Part shown: piece by piece, positions 7,905 through 15,434 of the stretch
Layout: every line of letters begins with the position of its first letter
How positions within the stretch are numbered: the first letter of the stretch is position 1
Assembly: GCA_964558235.1 (NCBI GenBank)
Contig: CAZLCK010000016.1
Span: 1-30,061 of the forward strand
Source of the DNA: CAZLCK01 sp964558235
GTDB lineage: Bacteria; Actinomycetota; Coriobacteriia; Coriobacteriales; CADBOM01
Length of the DNA stretch: 30,061 nucleotides
Direction: 5' to 3'
Notes under the pieces: generated by a model
What the model was told of the DNA's origin: nothing
The model's input: the letters and a program-made list of their open reading frames with translations, nothing else
Databases searched by the model: none
Made by a program: the position numbers and the translations under genes

Positions 7905-7920
7905 CATAGTTGAAACTATG
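7905..7920. promoter_or_regulatory. 16-bp perfect palindrome between divergent promoters
   Basis: CATAGTTGAAACTATG consists of perfect 7-bp arms (CATAGTT/AACTATG) around a 2-nt centre. It lies between the rplS and Dabb-gene promoters, so it may be an operator for one or both. No regulator is identifiable. Confidence 0.35.
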
Positions 7921-7935
7921 GGTTTTACGACAACT

Positions 7936-7964
7936 TTGATAAGCTGTCTATTCGAATGTATGAT
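7936..7964 (+). promoter_or_regulatory. Near-consensus promoter for the Dabb gene
   Basis: TTGATA (7936-7941) and TATGAT (7959-7964) each match the sigma-70/SigA consensus at 5 of 6 positions with an ideal 17-bp spacer. The expected start is near 7971, about 27 nt before the TTG start codon. Confidence 0.65.
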
Positions 7965-7997
7965 ATTTGAGTCAATAAAACAGATTGGGGTAAACAA

Positions 7998-8300
7998 TTG
8001 ATTCGTCATATTGAACTAGTTAAGGTTGTAGAATTTCACGACTCTAAATCTCGCAATCAACAACTCGAAGAGATCTCTGCTTTTTTAAAAGAGCTGGTCG
8101 ACAATCTATCTGGCGTGCTAAATTACCAAATTAAAACACGTACCTCGCTTGACCCGATGGATGCAGATCTGCTCTTAATGATTGATTTTGAAGATCGTGA
8201 AGCTCTAAAAGAATATGATTTAGATATGAATCGCGTTGAATGGATGTTCAAACTTGGCGAGCAAGCAGAGTCATTTTTAGCTTACGATTACGAGATCTAA
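7998..8300 (+). CDS. Dabb (stress-responsive A/B barrel) domain protein
   Basis: A 100-residue single-domain protein of the Dabb fold, a dimeric ferredoxin-like alpha/beta barrel. It opens MIRHIELVKVVEF, and later has the conserved strand DADLLLMIDFEDREALKEY followed by a short terminal helix. Bacterial members are small cytoplasmic proteins, mostly of unknown function; some relatives are monooxygenases or stress proteins. The start is TTG at 7998 after GGGG at 7987-7990, and a strong promoter lies just upstream. It is probably a single-gene unit: it runs toward the 3' end of dgt, only 32 bp from that gene's stop. Confidence 0.8.
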   Translation: MIRHIELVKVVEFHDSKSRNQQLEEISAFLKELVDNLSGVLNYQIKTRTSLDPMDADLLLMIDFEDREALKEYDLDMNRVEWMFKLGEQAESFLAYDYEI

Positions 8301-8332
8301 CTTTAATATTCGAATACTTTACAAACTCTCAG

Positions 8333-9364
8333 CTAGTCTCGCCAATTTCTAGGCACGTAGAGCTCCTCAAACTTCGTAGAAGCATATCTATCTGTCATGC
8401 CGGCGATGTAGTCAACTACTGCAACAACATCGTTCCCATCTGAAATCTGTCTATATTCCAAAGGAACCTCATCGACATTTTTTAGATAATATTCGAACAG
8501 AAGTTTGATCATCGCGTTAACCTTAGGCTCTTCTGATTTGGCAATAGAGTTTTCGTAGACCCTATCGAACAAGAAGTTCCTAAGTTCATCCATCGCCTGC
8601 CAAGCACGCTGCTCCATGCGGATCTCGCCAGTGCCGTCCGAACCCTCAATCATGGCATTTACAAGCGTAGTTATACGCTGCGAGTGATTCTTACCTAACA
8701 CCTTTTTTGTCGATGTTGGTAATTCATCTTTGCGTATCAGTCCTGCCCGAATCGAATCATCCACATCGTGATTTGTATATGCAATCCTATCGGCAATAGC
8801 AACAATCTGTCCTTCAAGAGTAAATGCACGGACCTTACCGGTATGGCGCAAAATCCCATCACGAACTTCCTCAGTAAGATTTAATCCACGCCCGTCTTTT
8901 TCAATCTTGTCGACCACGCGCAGAGATTGAATATTATGCATAAAACTCATCTCAGGATGCCCCGGATGACTAATTTGATACTCTTTTAAAACATTTTGAA
9001 GCGCAAATTCACCAGTATGCCCAAAAGGCGTGTGGCCAAGATCGTGTCCTAGTGCAATCGCTTCAGTTAAATCCTCATTTAGCGCCAAAGCTCGCGCAAT
9101 TGTACGAGCAATCTGAGAGACTTCCAGCGTGTGAGTAAGCCTAGTTCTGTAATGATCGCCCTGAACTCCAATAAAAACCTGGGTCTTGTGTGAAAGTCGT
9201 CTAAAAGATTTGCAATGTAAGATTCTATCGCGGTCACGCTGAAAACATGTCCTTATCGGATCCGGTTCTTCTGGACGAGCCCTACCTCGAGAACACGATG
9301 ATTTACAAGCATCTTTGCTTAGAGTTTCAATCTCACGCTTTTCAAGATCTTCTCTACCAATCAT
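8333..9364 (-). CDS. dgt: Deoxyguanosinetriphosphate triphosphohydrolase-like HD protein
   Basis: A 343-residue HD-domain dNTP triphosphohydrolase of the Dgt family, which converts dNTPs to nucleosides plus triphosphate. The entry motif FQRDRDRILHCKSFRRLSHK is followed by TRLTHTLEVSQIART and the HD pair in ALGHDLGHTPFGHTGE. Further conserved parts are the LTEEVRDGILRHTG segment and VAIADRIAYTNHDVDD, which carries the last metal-binding Asp. The length fits the shorter Dgt group rather than the E. coli enzyme of about 500 residues, so substrate preference is uncertain. Its start overlaps the asnB stop by 4 nt (ATGA), implying coupled translation; a functional link between the two is not obvious. 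Confidence 0.9.
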   Translation of the reverse strand: MIGREDLEKREIETLSKDACKSSCSRGRARPEEPDPIRTCFQRDRDRILHCKSFRRLSHKTQVFIGVQGDHYRTRLTHTLEVSQIARTIARALALNEDLTEAIALGHDLGHTPFGHTGEFALQNVLKEYQISHPGHPEMSFMHNIQSLRVVDKIEKDGRGLNLTEEVRDGILRHTGKVRAFTLEGQIVAIADRIAYTNHDVDDSIRAGLIRKDELPTSTKKVLGKNHSQRITTLVNAMIEGSDGTGEIRMEQRAWQAMDELRNFLFDRVYENSIAKSEEPKVNAMIKLLFEYYLKNVDEVPLEYRQISDGNDVVAVVDYIAGMTDRYASTKFEELYVPRNWRD

Positions 9365-11262
9365 AAGACAGCTCTATTACCTTTTTTATCGGCCAGTTTT
9401 TGTGGCTCAGGAATCTCAATCTTATCGAGCAAGTCTCCGAAATATACCTGATACCAGATCAAGAAAACATATACAGTCCAGATTTTGCGACTGTTATCAA
9501 CATGATCAGCACGGTGATCATCTAGTAACTTAACAAGTTCATCGCTCTTAAAGAACTGCTTAGCATCATCGCTTACAAAGAGCTCTTTGACTTTTTTGTA
9601 CCACTTCTCTTCCTTTAGCCAAACGCGCATTGGTACAGGAAAGCCAAGCTTCTTCTTGCTAGTAACTTTTTCGGGCAAAACCTCATTAGCGGCCGTCCTA
9701 AGCGCATATTTTGTGGTAGTTCCGTTGAGTTTTTGCTCAAGCGGAAGAGTAGATGACAGCTCAAAAACACACTTATCCAAAAATGGGACGCGACTTTCAA
9801 GAGAGTGAGCCATCGACATCTTGTCGGCCTTTAGTAAAATATCGCCCGGCAACCAGAAATTGCAATCGATATATTGCATTCTCGAAACATCGTCGATGCC
9901 CTTAACGCGTGCATAATGAGGACGTGTAAGATCTTGTGGTGTCTTGCTTGTGGACTTTTTGACCAAAATGCGATCTCTCTCCTCAACAGAAAAGATATTC
10001 GCATTGCCAATAAAGCGCTCTTCTAAACTTTTTGCACCACGAATCAAAAATCCTTTGCCTTTAAAGTGACCAGGCAAAACCTTAGCTATACCAGCAGCTA
10101 TGCGTCTCAAAAACTTCGGAATCTTTTGATATCCTGCAAGAGATATTGGCTCATGGTAGATGTTATATCCACCAAAAAATTCATCAGCTCCCTCGCCAGA
10201 CAAAACGACCTTGACATCTTCGGCCACCATCTGATCTAGGAAAAACAGTGCTACGGCTGAAGGGTCTGCTAGAGGTTCGTCCATGTAATACATTACAAGG
10301 GGAATCGAGTCCCAATAATCTTGTGGGCTAATGATCTTGTTGGTATTGGTCTTGCCTAAGATCTCAGCTGTATCAGAAGCGTAATCGATCTCGTTATATT
10401 TGTTATCAGCTGTCTTAAAACCAACCGTATAAGTCTTATCCCCCGGATAAAGCGCTGCGATGTAGCTAGAGTCAATACCACTTGACAACAAAGAGCCAAC
10501 CTCGACATCGGCGATCATATGAGCATTTACAGACTCATGCATAGTCTGCTTGATCTCCTCAACGCACTGCTCAAAAGTTTTATTGTGAAGTGGCTTTGGA
10601 GTTGGGTCAAAATAGCGCTCAATCGTAAGCTCACCATTCTCATAGACCATGTAGCGCCCTGGCTCTAGACGATAAATTCCTTTAAAGAGGGTCTCTTCGC
10701 AAACGGAATATTGAAATGATAGATATTGATCGAGGCCTGCAATATTAAATTCTTTTTTGTATTTTGGATGCTTTAAGATAGCTTTGATCTCAGACGAATA
10801 GACGAGACCACCATCGACAGGCGCATAATAAAATGGCTTAATACCAAAAAAGTCACGCGCACCAAAGAGACGCTTATTTGGCCTATCCCAAATCACAAAC
10901 GCAAACATTCCACGCAGATAAGAAAGCATATCGTAGCCATATTCCTCGTAAGCGTGAACTAATACCTCTGTGTCTGAATCGTTTTTAAAGATATGACCAG
11001 CTGCAATTAAGTCTTTGCGAATGTCGAGATAGTTATAGATTTCGCCATTAAAAGTAACTACGATGTCACCATTTTCGTTACTCATCGGCTGAGAGCCATT
11101 ATCGAGGTCGATGATAGAAAGTCGCCTAAATCCTAGAGCGGCATCTCCGTCGATAAAACTGCCTTCATCGTCGGGGCCGCGATGTTTAATTGTATCCATC
11201 ATTTCGCTCAAAACCTCTTGAGCGTTTGGGGTGTCAGCGACAAATCCCGCTATCCCACACAT
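9361..11262 (-). CDS. asnB: Asparagine synthetase B, glutamine-hydrolysing
   Basis: A 633-residue glutamine-dependent asparagine synthetase. The start is fixed at ATG 11262: the protein must begin MCGIAGF because Cys-2 becomes the N-terminal nucleophile of the glutaminase domain, and AAGGA lies just upstream. An earlier in-frame start at 11301 would bury that Cys. The glutaminase domain shows KHRGPDDEG, LGFRRLSIIDL, and FNGEIYNY. The synthetase domain has the PP-loop SSGIDSS, SGEGADEFFGGY, and LPGDILLKADKMSMAHSLE followed by RVPFLD. The length matches Bacillus AsnB (about 632). It overlaps dgt by 4 nt downstream. The upstream 214 bp contain a group II intron remnant on the same strand. Confidence 0.95.
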   Translation of the reverse strand: MCGIAGFVADTPNAQEVLSEMMDTIKHRGPDDEGSFIDGDAALGFRRLSIIDLDNGSQPMSNENGDIVVTFNGEIYNYLDIRKDLIAAGHIFKNDSDTEVLVHAYEEYGYDMLSYLRGMFAFVIWDRPNKRLFGARDFFGIKPFYYAPVDGGLVYSSEIKAILKHPKYKKEFNIAGLDQYLSFQYSVCEETLFKGIYRLEPGRYMVYENGELTIERYFDPTPKPLHNKTFEQCVEEIKQTMHESVNAHMIADVEVGSLLSSGIDSSYIAALYPGDKTYTVGFKTADNKYNEIDYASDTAEILGKTNTNKIISPQDYWDSIPLVMYYMDEPLADPSAVALFFLDQMVAEDVKVVLSGEGADEFFGGYNIYHEPISLAGYQKIPKFLRRIAAGIAKVLPGHFKGKGFLIRGAKSLEERFIGNANIFSVEERDRILVKKSTSKTPQDLTRPHYARVKGIDDVSRMQYIDCNFWLPGDILLKADKMSMAHSLESRVPFLDKCVFELSSTLPLEQKLNGTTTKYALRTAANEVLPEKVTSKKKLGFPVPMRVWLKEEKWYKKVKELFVSDDAKQFFKSDELVKLLDDHRADHVDNSRKIWTVYVFLIWYQVYFGDLLDKIEIPEPQKLADKKGNRAVL

Positions 11263-11359
11263 AAGATCCTTTTTTCGTTGTCGGCTTATCTTTATTGACA
11301 AGCACCTTGCAAATTTCTTACGCGCCGCCGCCTTTAGACGAGCACCTTGGCTGAACTAA

Positions 11360-11459
11360 ATCGAGTAGGTGGCGTGTCATTAGTTGGCACGCCGTCCTCT
11401 CACACCACCGTGCGTACCGTTTGGTACACGGCGGGAGCCGCAAAGAAGAGGCACCCGCC
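11360..11459 (-). mobile_element. Group II intron 3'-end remnant (domains V and VI)
   Basis: On the minus strand, 11405-11434 folds into a domain V-like hairpin. CCGCCGTGTACC pairs with GGTACGCACGGTGG through a 4-nt loop and the diagnostic 2-nt bulge (CG). It is followed by GTGTGAGAGGACGG. A domain VI-like stem then follows: GGCGTG with CACGCC, containing an AACTAATGA loop able to supply the branch-point A. Next comes CACCTACTCGAT, the usual 3' end of clostridial-type group II introns, ending near 11360. There is no room for the ribozyme core or a reverse transcriptase: ppdK ends at 11477. The extent above 11434 is uncertain. Family recognition is from memory of such ends; covariance-model support is lacking. 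Confidence 0.7.
11430..11459 (-). terminator. GC-rich hairpin downstream of ppdK
   Basis: GGCGGG at 11430-11435 pairs with CCCGCC at 11454-11459, extended by GCC/GGC after a mismatch, with a 10-nt loop. It lies 18 bp beyond the ppdK stop codon and could stop transcription, but no U-run follows and it shares bases with the intron domain V stem, so the two folds exclude each other. Confidence 0.35.
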
Positions 11460-11476
11460 ATCTACAAACATTTCTT

Positions 11477-14215
11477 CTATCGATTATCCGAAGCTAATGT
11501 CTCATCTGCCAAAGCAGCTTGAGCAGCGGCTAGTCTTGCCAAAGGCACACGATATGGTGAGCAAGAGACGTAAGTTAGCCCAATCTCGTGGAAGATCTTC
11601 ACTGAATCTGGATCTCCACCATGCTCCCCGCAAACTCCCAATGTAATATTTGGGTTTGATTCCTTGCCAAGCTTACATCCCATCGCAACCAACTTAGCAA
11701 CGCCAGAGTCAACGGTCTCGAATGGATTGTTTGGCAAAATGCGGCGAGACAGATAGCACGGAATAAACTTAGACTCAACATCATCACGCGAAAAACCAAA
11801 GGCGGTCTGCGTAAGGTCGTTGGTGCCAAAGCTGAAAAAGTCGGCCTTTGTTGCAATCTCGTCGGCAGTAATAGCAGCACGAGGAAGCTCAATCATAGTT
11901 CCTATCGGAATATCAAGAGTTGTTGAGTATTCATCGGCGACTTGATCAATAACCGCAATGACCTCATCGCGCAAAATTGCAAGCTCATTTACAACAGAGA
12001 CCAAAGGAATCATGATCTCAGGCTTTGGATCTAAGCCCTCTTTCTTAAGCTCGGCAGCTGCCGTCGCAATTGCGCGAGTCTGCATCGCAGGTAGCTCTGG
12101 ATACAAAATCGCTAGACGACAACCACGAAGACCAAGCATTGGATTGGCCTCAGCCATAGCGTCAATGCGCGCAAGAAGCTCACGCTTTGCTGCAATCTCA
12201 TCGCTAGCGCCTCCGCTGCACTCCAAGCGAGTGATCTCAACTTCGAGAGAACGCGGATCGTCCAAGAACTCATGCAGAGGTGGATCGAGCAATCTAACCA
12301 CCACTGGCAGACCGTCCATTGCCCTAAACATTCCTAGGAAGTCTTCGGTCTGAGCGGCTAAAAGATCAGAGAGCGCCTTCTCCTTAACCGCTAGATCGTC
12401 AGAGAGGATAAACGACTGAATGATCGATTTGCGATCTCCTAAGAACATATGCTCTGTACGGCAAAGTCCAATCCCCTGTGCGCCAAAGTCGCGGGAGAGT
12501 TGAGCATCGGATGGATTGTCAGCATTTGCACGAACTCCAAGCTTACGAAACTCATCTGCCCACTCTAAAACCTTGTCGAGATCCTTAGAGAGCTCTGCTG
12601 GAGCCAAAGGAACCTCTCCTAGAACGACAACTCCGGTAGTTCCATCGATAGAGATTATGTCGCCCTCATGGATAACTATGTCAGTACCTGCAACTTCAGC
12701 CTGCTTCTTCTCTGCATCAATCTTCAAGACATCAACGCCACAAACGCAGGGTGTTCCCATTCCTCTTGCGATAACTGCTGCATGGGAGGTCTTTCCACCA
12801 TGACTGGTTAGAATTCCTTCAGCAGCAACCATACCAGCAAGGTCATCTGGGGTAGTCTCCCAGCGAATCAATACGCACTTACGGCCATCCTCAGCAACCG
12901 TAACAGCATCCTCGGCAGAAAAGACTGCTTCTCCAACTGCAGCACCAGGGCTTGCATTTAGGCCAGTTGCCAAAACATCATATTTTGCAGAAACATCAAA
13001 TTGTGGATGCAAAAGTTGATCAAGCTGCGAAGGGTCGATCCTCATAACAGCCTCTTCGCGAGAGATCATACCCTCTTCAACCATTGAGATAGCAATTGCA
13101 ATGGCAGCAGCTGCGGTACGTTTTCCGACACGAGTCTGCAACATCCATAGACGACCCTGCTCAATTGTGAACTCTATGTCACACATGTCGCGATAGTGCT
13201 TCTCAAGAATGTCAAAAATCTCATAGAGCTCTTTTCCAGCCTCTTCGAGTTCAGGAATCGCTAGGAGATCGGTGATGGGCTCGGTGTTGCGAATACCAGC
13301 AACAACGTCTTCGCCCTGAGCATTGACTAAGAAGTCGCCGTAGCGCTCATTTTCACCATTTGCAGGGTTGCGAGTAAATGCAACACCGGTTGCAGATGTA
13401 TTGCCCTTATTACCAAAGACCATTGTTTGAACATTGACAGCAGTTCCTAAATCATCAGGAATCTTATTTTGTTTGCGGTATAGACATGCGCGATCGTTCA
13501 TCCAACTTCCAAAGACTGCGCGAATCGCTAGATTAAGCTGCTCGTCTGGATCTTGTGGAAATTCTACTTTGCCATTAACGACTAGCTGTGGATAATCATC
13601 GGCCGAAACATTGTCAGAGAAGATCTGCTTAAACTGCGTGACCAAAGCTTCGAGGTCGTTTGCATCAAGCTCATTATCGCCCGTAACTCCGCGCGCAAGC
13701 TTAGTCGCATTAATTGCGTTCTCAAAAAGATCGCCATCTACGCCCATAACAACATTTGAGAACATCTGGACAAAACGGCGATAAGAATCCCATGCAAATC
13801 TTGGATTATCGGTCTGCTTAATAAGTCCTTTAATCGACTCATCATTTAGACCGAGGTTTAGAACTGTATCCATCATGCCTGGCATAGAAAAGGGTGCGCC
13901 AGAACGCACAGAGACTAAGAGCGGATCCTCGGCATCGCCAATCTTTTTACCCATGCGATTTTCAAGGTCTTCTCTATATTGATTGACTGTATCCCAGACA
14001 CCTTCAGGAAATTCATTGCCGTTATGATAATAATCCATACAAGTTTGGCAGGAGATTGTAAAACCTGGAGGAACAGGAAGGCCGATTTGTGCCATCTCTG
14101 CAAGGTTGGCTCCCTTACCACCAAGGATATCCTTCATATCCTTGTTGCCTTCGGTAACATCATTACCTTCAGCATCTTTACCAAACGCGAACACTCGTTG
14201 ATTAATCTCGGACAC
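11477..14215 (-). CDS. ppdK: Pyruvate, phosphate dikinase
   Basis: A 912-residue PPDK, reversibly converting pyruvate, ATP and phosphate to PEP, AMP and pyrophosphate. The N-terminal nucleotide-binding domain has GGKGANLAEM (32-41), SVRSGAPFSMPGMMDT (102-117) and TGVAFTRNPANGE. The swivelling phosphohistidine domain has SHGGKTSHAAVIARGMGTPC with catalytic H478 and regulatory T476. The C-terminal TIM barrel has LCRTEHMF, NPMLGLRGCRL, PIGTMIELPRAA and GVCGEHGGDP. The length is slightly above the usual 875-885. The start is GTG 14215 with GGAG upstream. Its dedicated regulator gene ppsR lies 93 bp upstream on the same strand, so activity is probably controlled by phosphorylation of T476. Confidence 0.97.
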   Translation of the reverse strand: MSEINQRVFAFGKDAEGNDVTEGNKDMKDILGGKGANLAEMAQIGLPVPPGFTISCQTCMDYYHNGNEFPEGVWDTVNQYREDLENRMGKKIGDAEDPLLVSVRSGAPFSMPGMMDTVLNLGLNDESIKGLIKQTDNPRFAWDSYRRFVQMFSNVVMGVDGDLFENAINATKLARGVTGDNELDANDLEALVTQFKQIFSDNVSADDYPQLVVNGKVEFPQDPDEQLNLAIRAVFGSWMNDRACLYRKQNKIPDDLGTAVNVQTMVFGNKGNTSATGVAFTRNPANGENERYGDFLVNAQGEDVVAGIRNTEPITDLLAIPELEEAGKELYEIFDILEKHYRDMCDIEFTIEQGRLWMLQTRVGKRTAAAAIAIAISMVEEGMISREEAVMRIDPSQLDQLLHPQFDVSAKYDVLATGLNASPGAAVGEAVFSAEDAVTVAEDGRKCVLIRWETTPDDLAGMVAAEGILTSHGGKTSHAAVIARGMGTPCVCGVDVLKIDAEKKQAEVAGTDIVIHEGDIISIDGTTGVVVLGEVPLAPAELSKDLDKVLEWADEFRKLGVRANADNPSDAQLSRDFGAQGIGLCRTEHMFLGDRKSIIQSFILSDDLAVKEKALSDLLAAQTEDFLGMFRAMDGLPVVVRLLDPPLHEFLDDPRSLEVEITRLECSGGASDEIAAKRELLARIDAMAEANPMLGLRGCRLAILYPELPAMQTRAIATAAAELKKEGLDPKPEIMIPLVSVVNELAILRDEVIAVIDQVADEYSTTLDIPIGTMIELPRAAITADEIATKADFFSFGTNDLTQTAFGFSRDDVESKFIPCYLSRRILPNNPFETVDSGVAKLVAMGCKLGKESNPNITLGVCGEHGGDPDSVKIFHEIGLTYVSCSPYRVPLARLAAAQAALADETLASDNR

Positions 14216-14308
14216 TGATGTCTCCTTTAACTCGACCTATAAGTGCTTTGAACCACAAGAATTATCACTTGAGATCTTTACAATAATAAACAAGCATAGT
14301 TTATAAGG

Positions 14309-15160
14309 CTATTGTTTGGCAGTATGCGCGGCTAAGGCCATTTCGTAATAGGTTATGATTTCTCGAGCAGTCTCCTCGATGGCCCTATTATCTGTACGAA
14401 CCACGATTATTCCTAGCTTTCGCATCAACGCGCGGGCTTCTTCCAAATCCCTAGTTACATACTCTTCACCCGCATAGTTTTGCATGATATTTGGAGCTAC
14501 CTCGCCTAGGCGTCGCGTGCGAATTGCGCACAACACATCTGGGCTCGACATAAGGCCAAAAATCCTCCAGCGATCCACCTCGTATATTTGTTTTGGAGGT
14601 TCAATTCCTAAAGCAAGTGGCAAATTTGCAACCTTATATCCAACCGATGCCAAGTACATAGATAGCGGGGTCTTAGATGTTCTAGATACACCCATCAAAA
14701 TAATGTCGGCATCTTTGTATTCTTCTGGAAGACGACCATCATCATGATCAACTGAGTAATCCATGGCTTCGATACGGCGAAAATAGGCTTCATCTAGCAC
14801 CCTATTAACACCGGGACGTCCTAAAGGTGCTTTTCCGGTTGCCTTTGTGATCGCCTCAATCGCAGGCCCCAAAAGATCCACGCTAGTAAGGTCTATCTCC
14901 TTAAAATATTGAGCAACTTTATTTCGAAGCTCTAAATCTGTGATCGTGTAGAACACTACCGTAGCTCCCGATAAAGAGTTTTCGTGTTTAGCTAGTCTAG
15001 AGGTCATATAAGACTTCACCTGATCTAGCGATGAGATCTTTGGGAGACGCTCCACACGGGTATCTTCTTCAGCAAATTGAACTGCAGCAGCAGAGACCAT
15101 TGCAGCTGCTGTATCTCCTAGAGAATCGGATAGGATGAAGATATTTAGAATCTCACTCAT
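14309..15160 (-). CDS. ppsR: PPDK regulatory protein (bifunctional kinase/pyrophosphorylase)
   Basis: A 283-residue DUF299 protein. Characterised members inactivate PPDK (or PEP synthase) by ADP-dependent phosphorylation of the Thr two residues before the catalytic His, and reactivate it by phosphate-dependent removal. Landmarks are the N-terminal SDSLGDTA (11-18), AMDYSVDHDDG (132-142), and the P-loop-like GVSRTSKTP (157-165) followed by PLSMYLA and GYKVANLPL. Adjacency to ppdK, which carries the target Thr, makes PPDK rather than PEP synthase the likely partner. The ATG at 15160 follows AAAGGAAC. The leader includes a perfect 10-bp tandem repeat and a small TTCAG/CTGAA hairpin near 15208-15222. 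Confidence 0.93.
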   Translation of the reverse strand: MSEILNIFILSDSLGDTAAAMVSAAAVQFAEEDTRVERLPKISSLDQVKSYMTSRLAKHENSLSGATVVFYTITDLELRNKVAQYFKEIDLTSVDLLGPAIEAITKATGKAPLGRPGVNRVLDEAYFRRIEAMDYSVDHDDGRLPEEYKDADIILMGVSRTSKTPLSMYLASVGYKVANLPLALGIEPPKQIYEVDRWRIFGLMSSPDVLCAIRTRRLGEVAPNIMQNYAGEEYVTRDLEEARALMRKLGIIVVRTDNRAIEETAREIITYYEMALAAHTAKQ

Positions 15161-15180
15161 ACTGTGATGTTCCTTTTTTT

Positions 15181-15200
15181 AAAGTCGTTTAAAGTCGTTT
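15181..15200. repeat. Perfect 10-bp tandem repeat in the ppsR leader
   Basis: AAAGTCGTTT occurs twice without interruption (+ strand), equal to AAACGACTTT twice in the ppsR direction. It lies 20 nt before the ppsR start, just upstream of the ribosome-binding site. Confidence 0.8.
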
Positions 15201-15308
15201 TATATCTATGGCATTTTCAGAAAAACTGAATTTTAAGCAAGCTCTTCACAAAATCTACAGAGATCATTGCAATTTTAGGGGTTGACAACCGTTCCCCCTA
15301 ACTCGGAT

Positions 15309-15338
15309 TTGTAAAAATGATGCAAAACTCATTATAAT
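15309..15338 (+). promoter_or_regulatory. Promoter of the wall-hydrolase gene
   Basis: A perfect TATAAT (15333-15338) is preceded at 18 bp by TTGTAA (15309-15314), which matches the -35 consensus at 4 of 6 positions. The transcript would start near 15345, giving a leader of about 90 nt. Confidence 0.65.
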
Positions 15339-15345
15339 CTCATAT

Positions 15346-15434
15346 CCCCCGCCAAATAGTATGGCATCTATTGACGAAGTGCTAGAACGTTTAGCAATTT
15401 CGTTAGTCCTGTAACCGTGAGACAAGGCTTTTTT
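15346..15434 (+). promoter_or_regulatory. Structured 5' leader of the wall-hydrolase mRNA
   Basis: The leader holds a strong two-part hairpin at 15374-15403 (ACGAA/TTCGT and TGCTA/TAGCA stems around GAACGTT). Before it is a possible H-type pseudoknot (GCCA...TGGC interleaved with AATAG...CTATT, about 15351-15372). After it, a short CCTGT/ACAAGG stem is followed by six Ts ending at the start codon, resembling a small terminator or start-occluding element. It matches no riboswitch class I recognise. Confidence 0.4.

Noticed and set aside
11263..11301. Longer N terminus for asnB (start at 11301)
   Set aside because: AsnB needs Cys directly after the initiator Met; ATG 11262 gives MCGIAGF and has a good ribosome site.
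11281..11476. Asn-specific T-box riboswitch upstream of asnB
   Set aside because: I could not find the AGGGTGG-ACCGCG T-box core or a specifier stem; the region is better explained by a group II intron 3' end.
15339..15434. ydaO/c-di-AMP riboswitch before the wall-hydrolase gene
   Set aside because: The leader is too short and lacks the conserved core segments; kept only as an unclassified structured leader.
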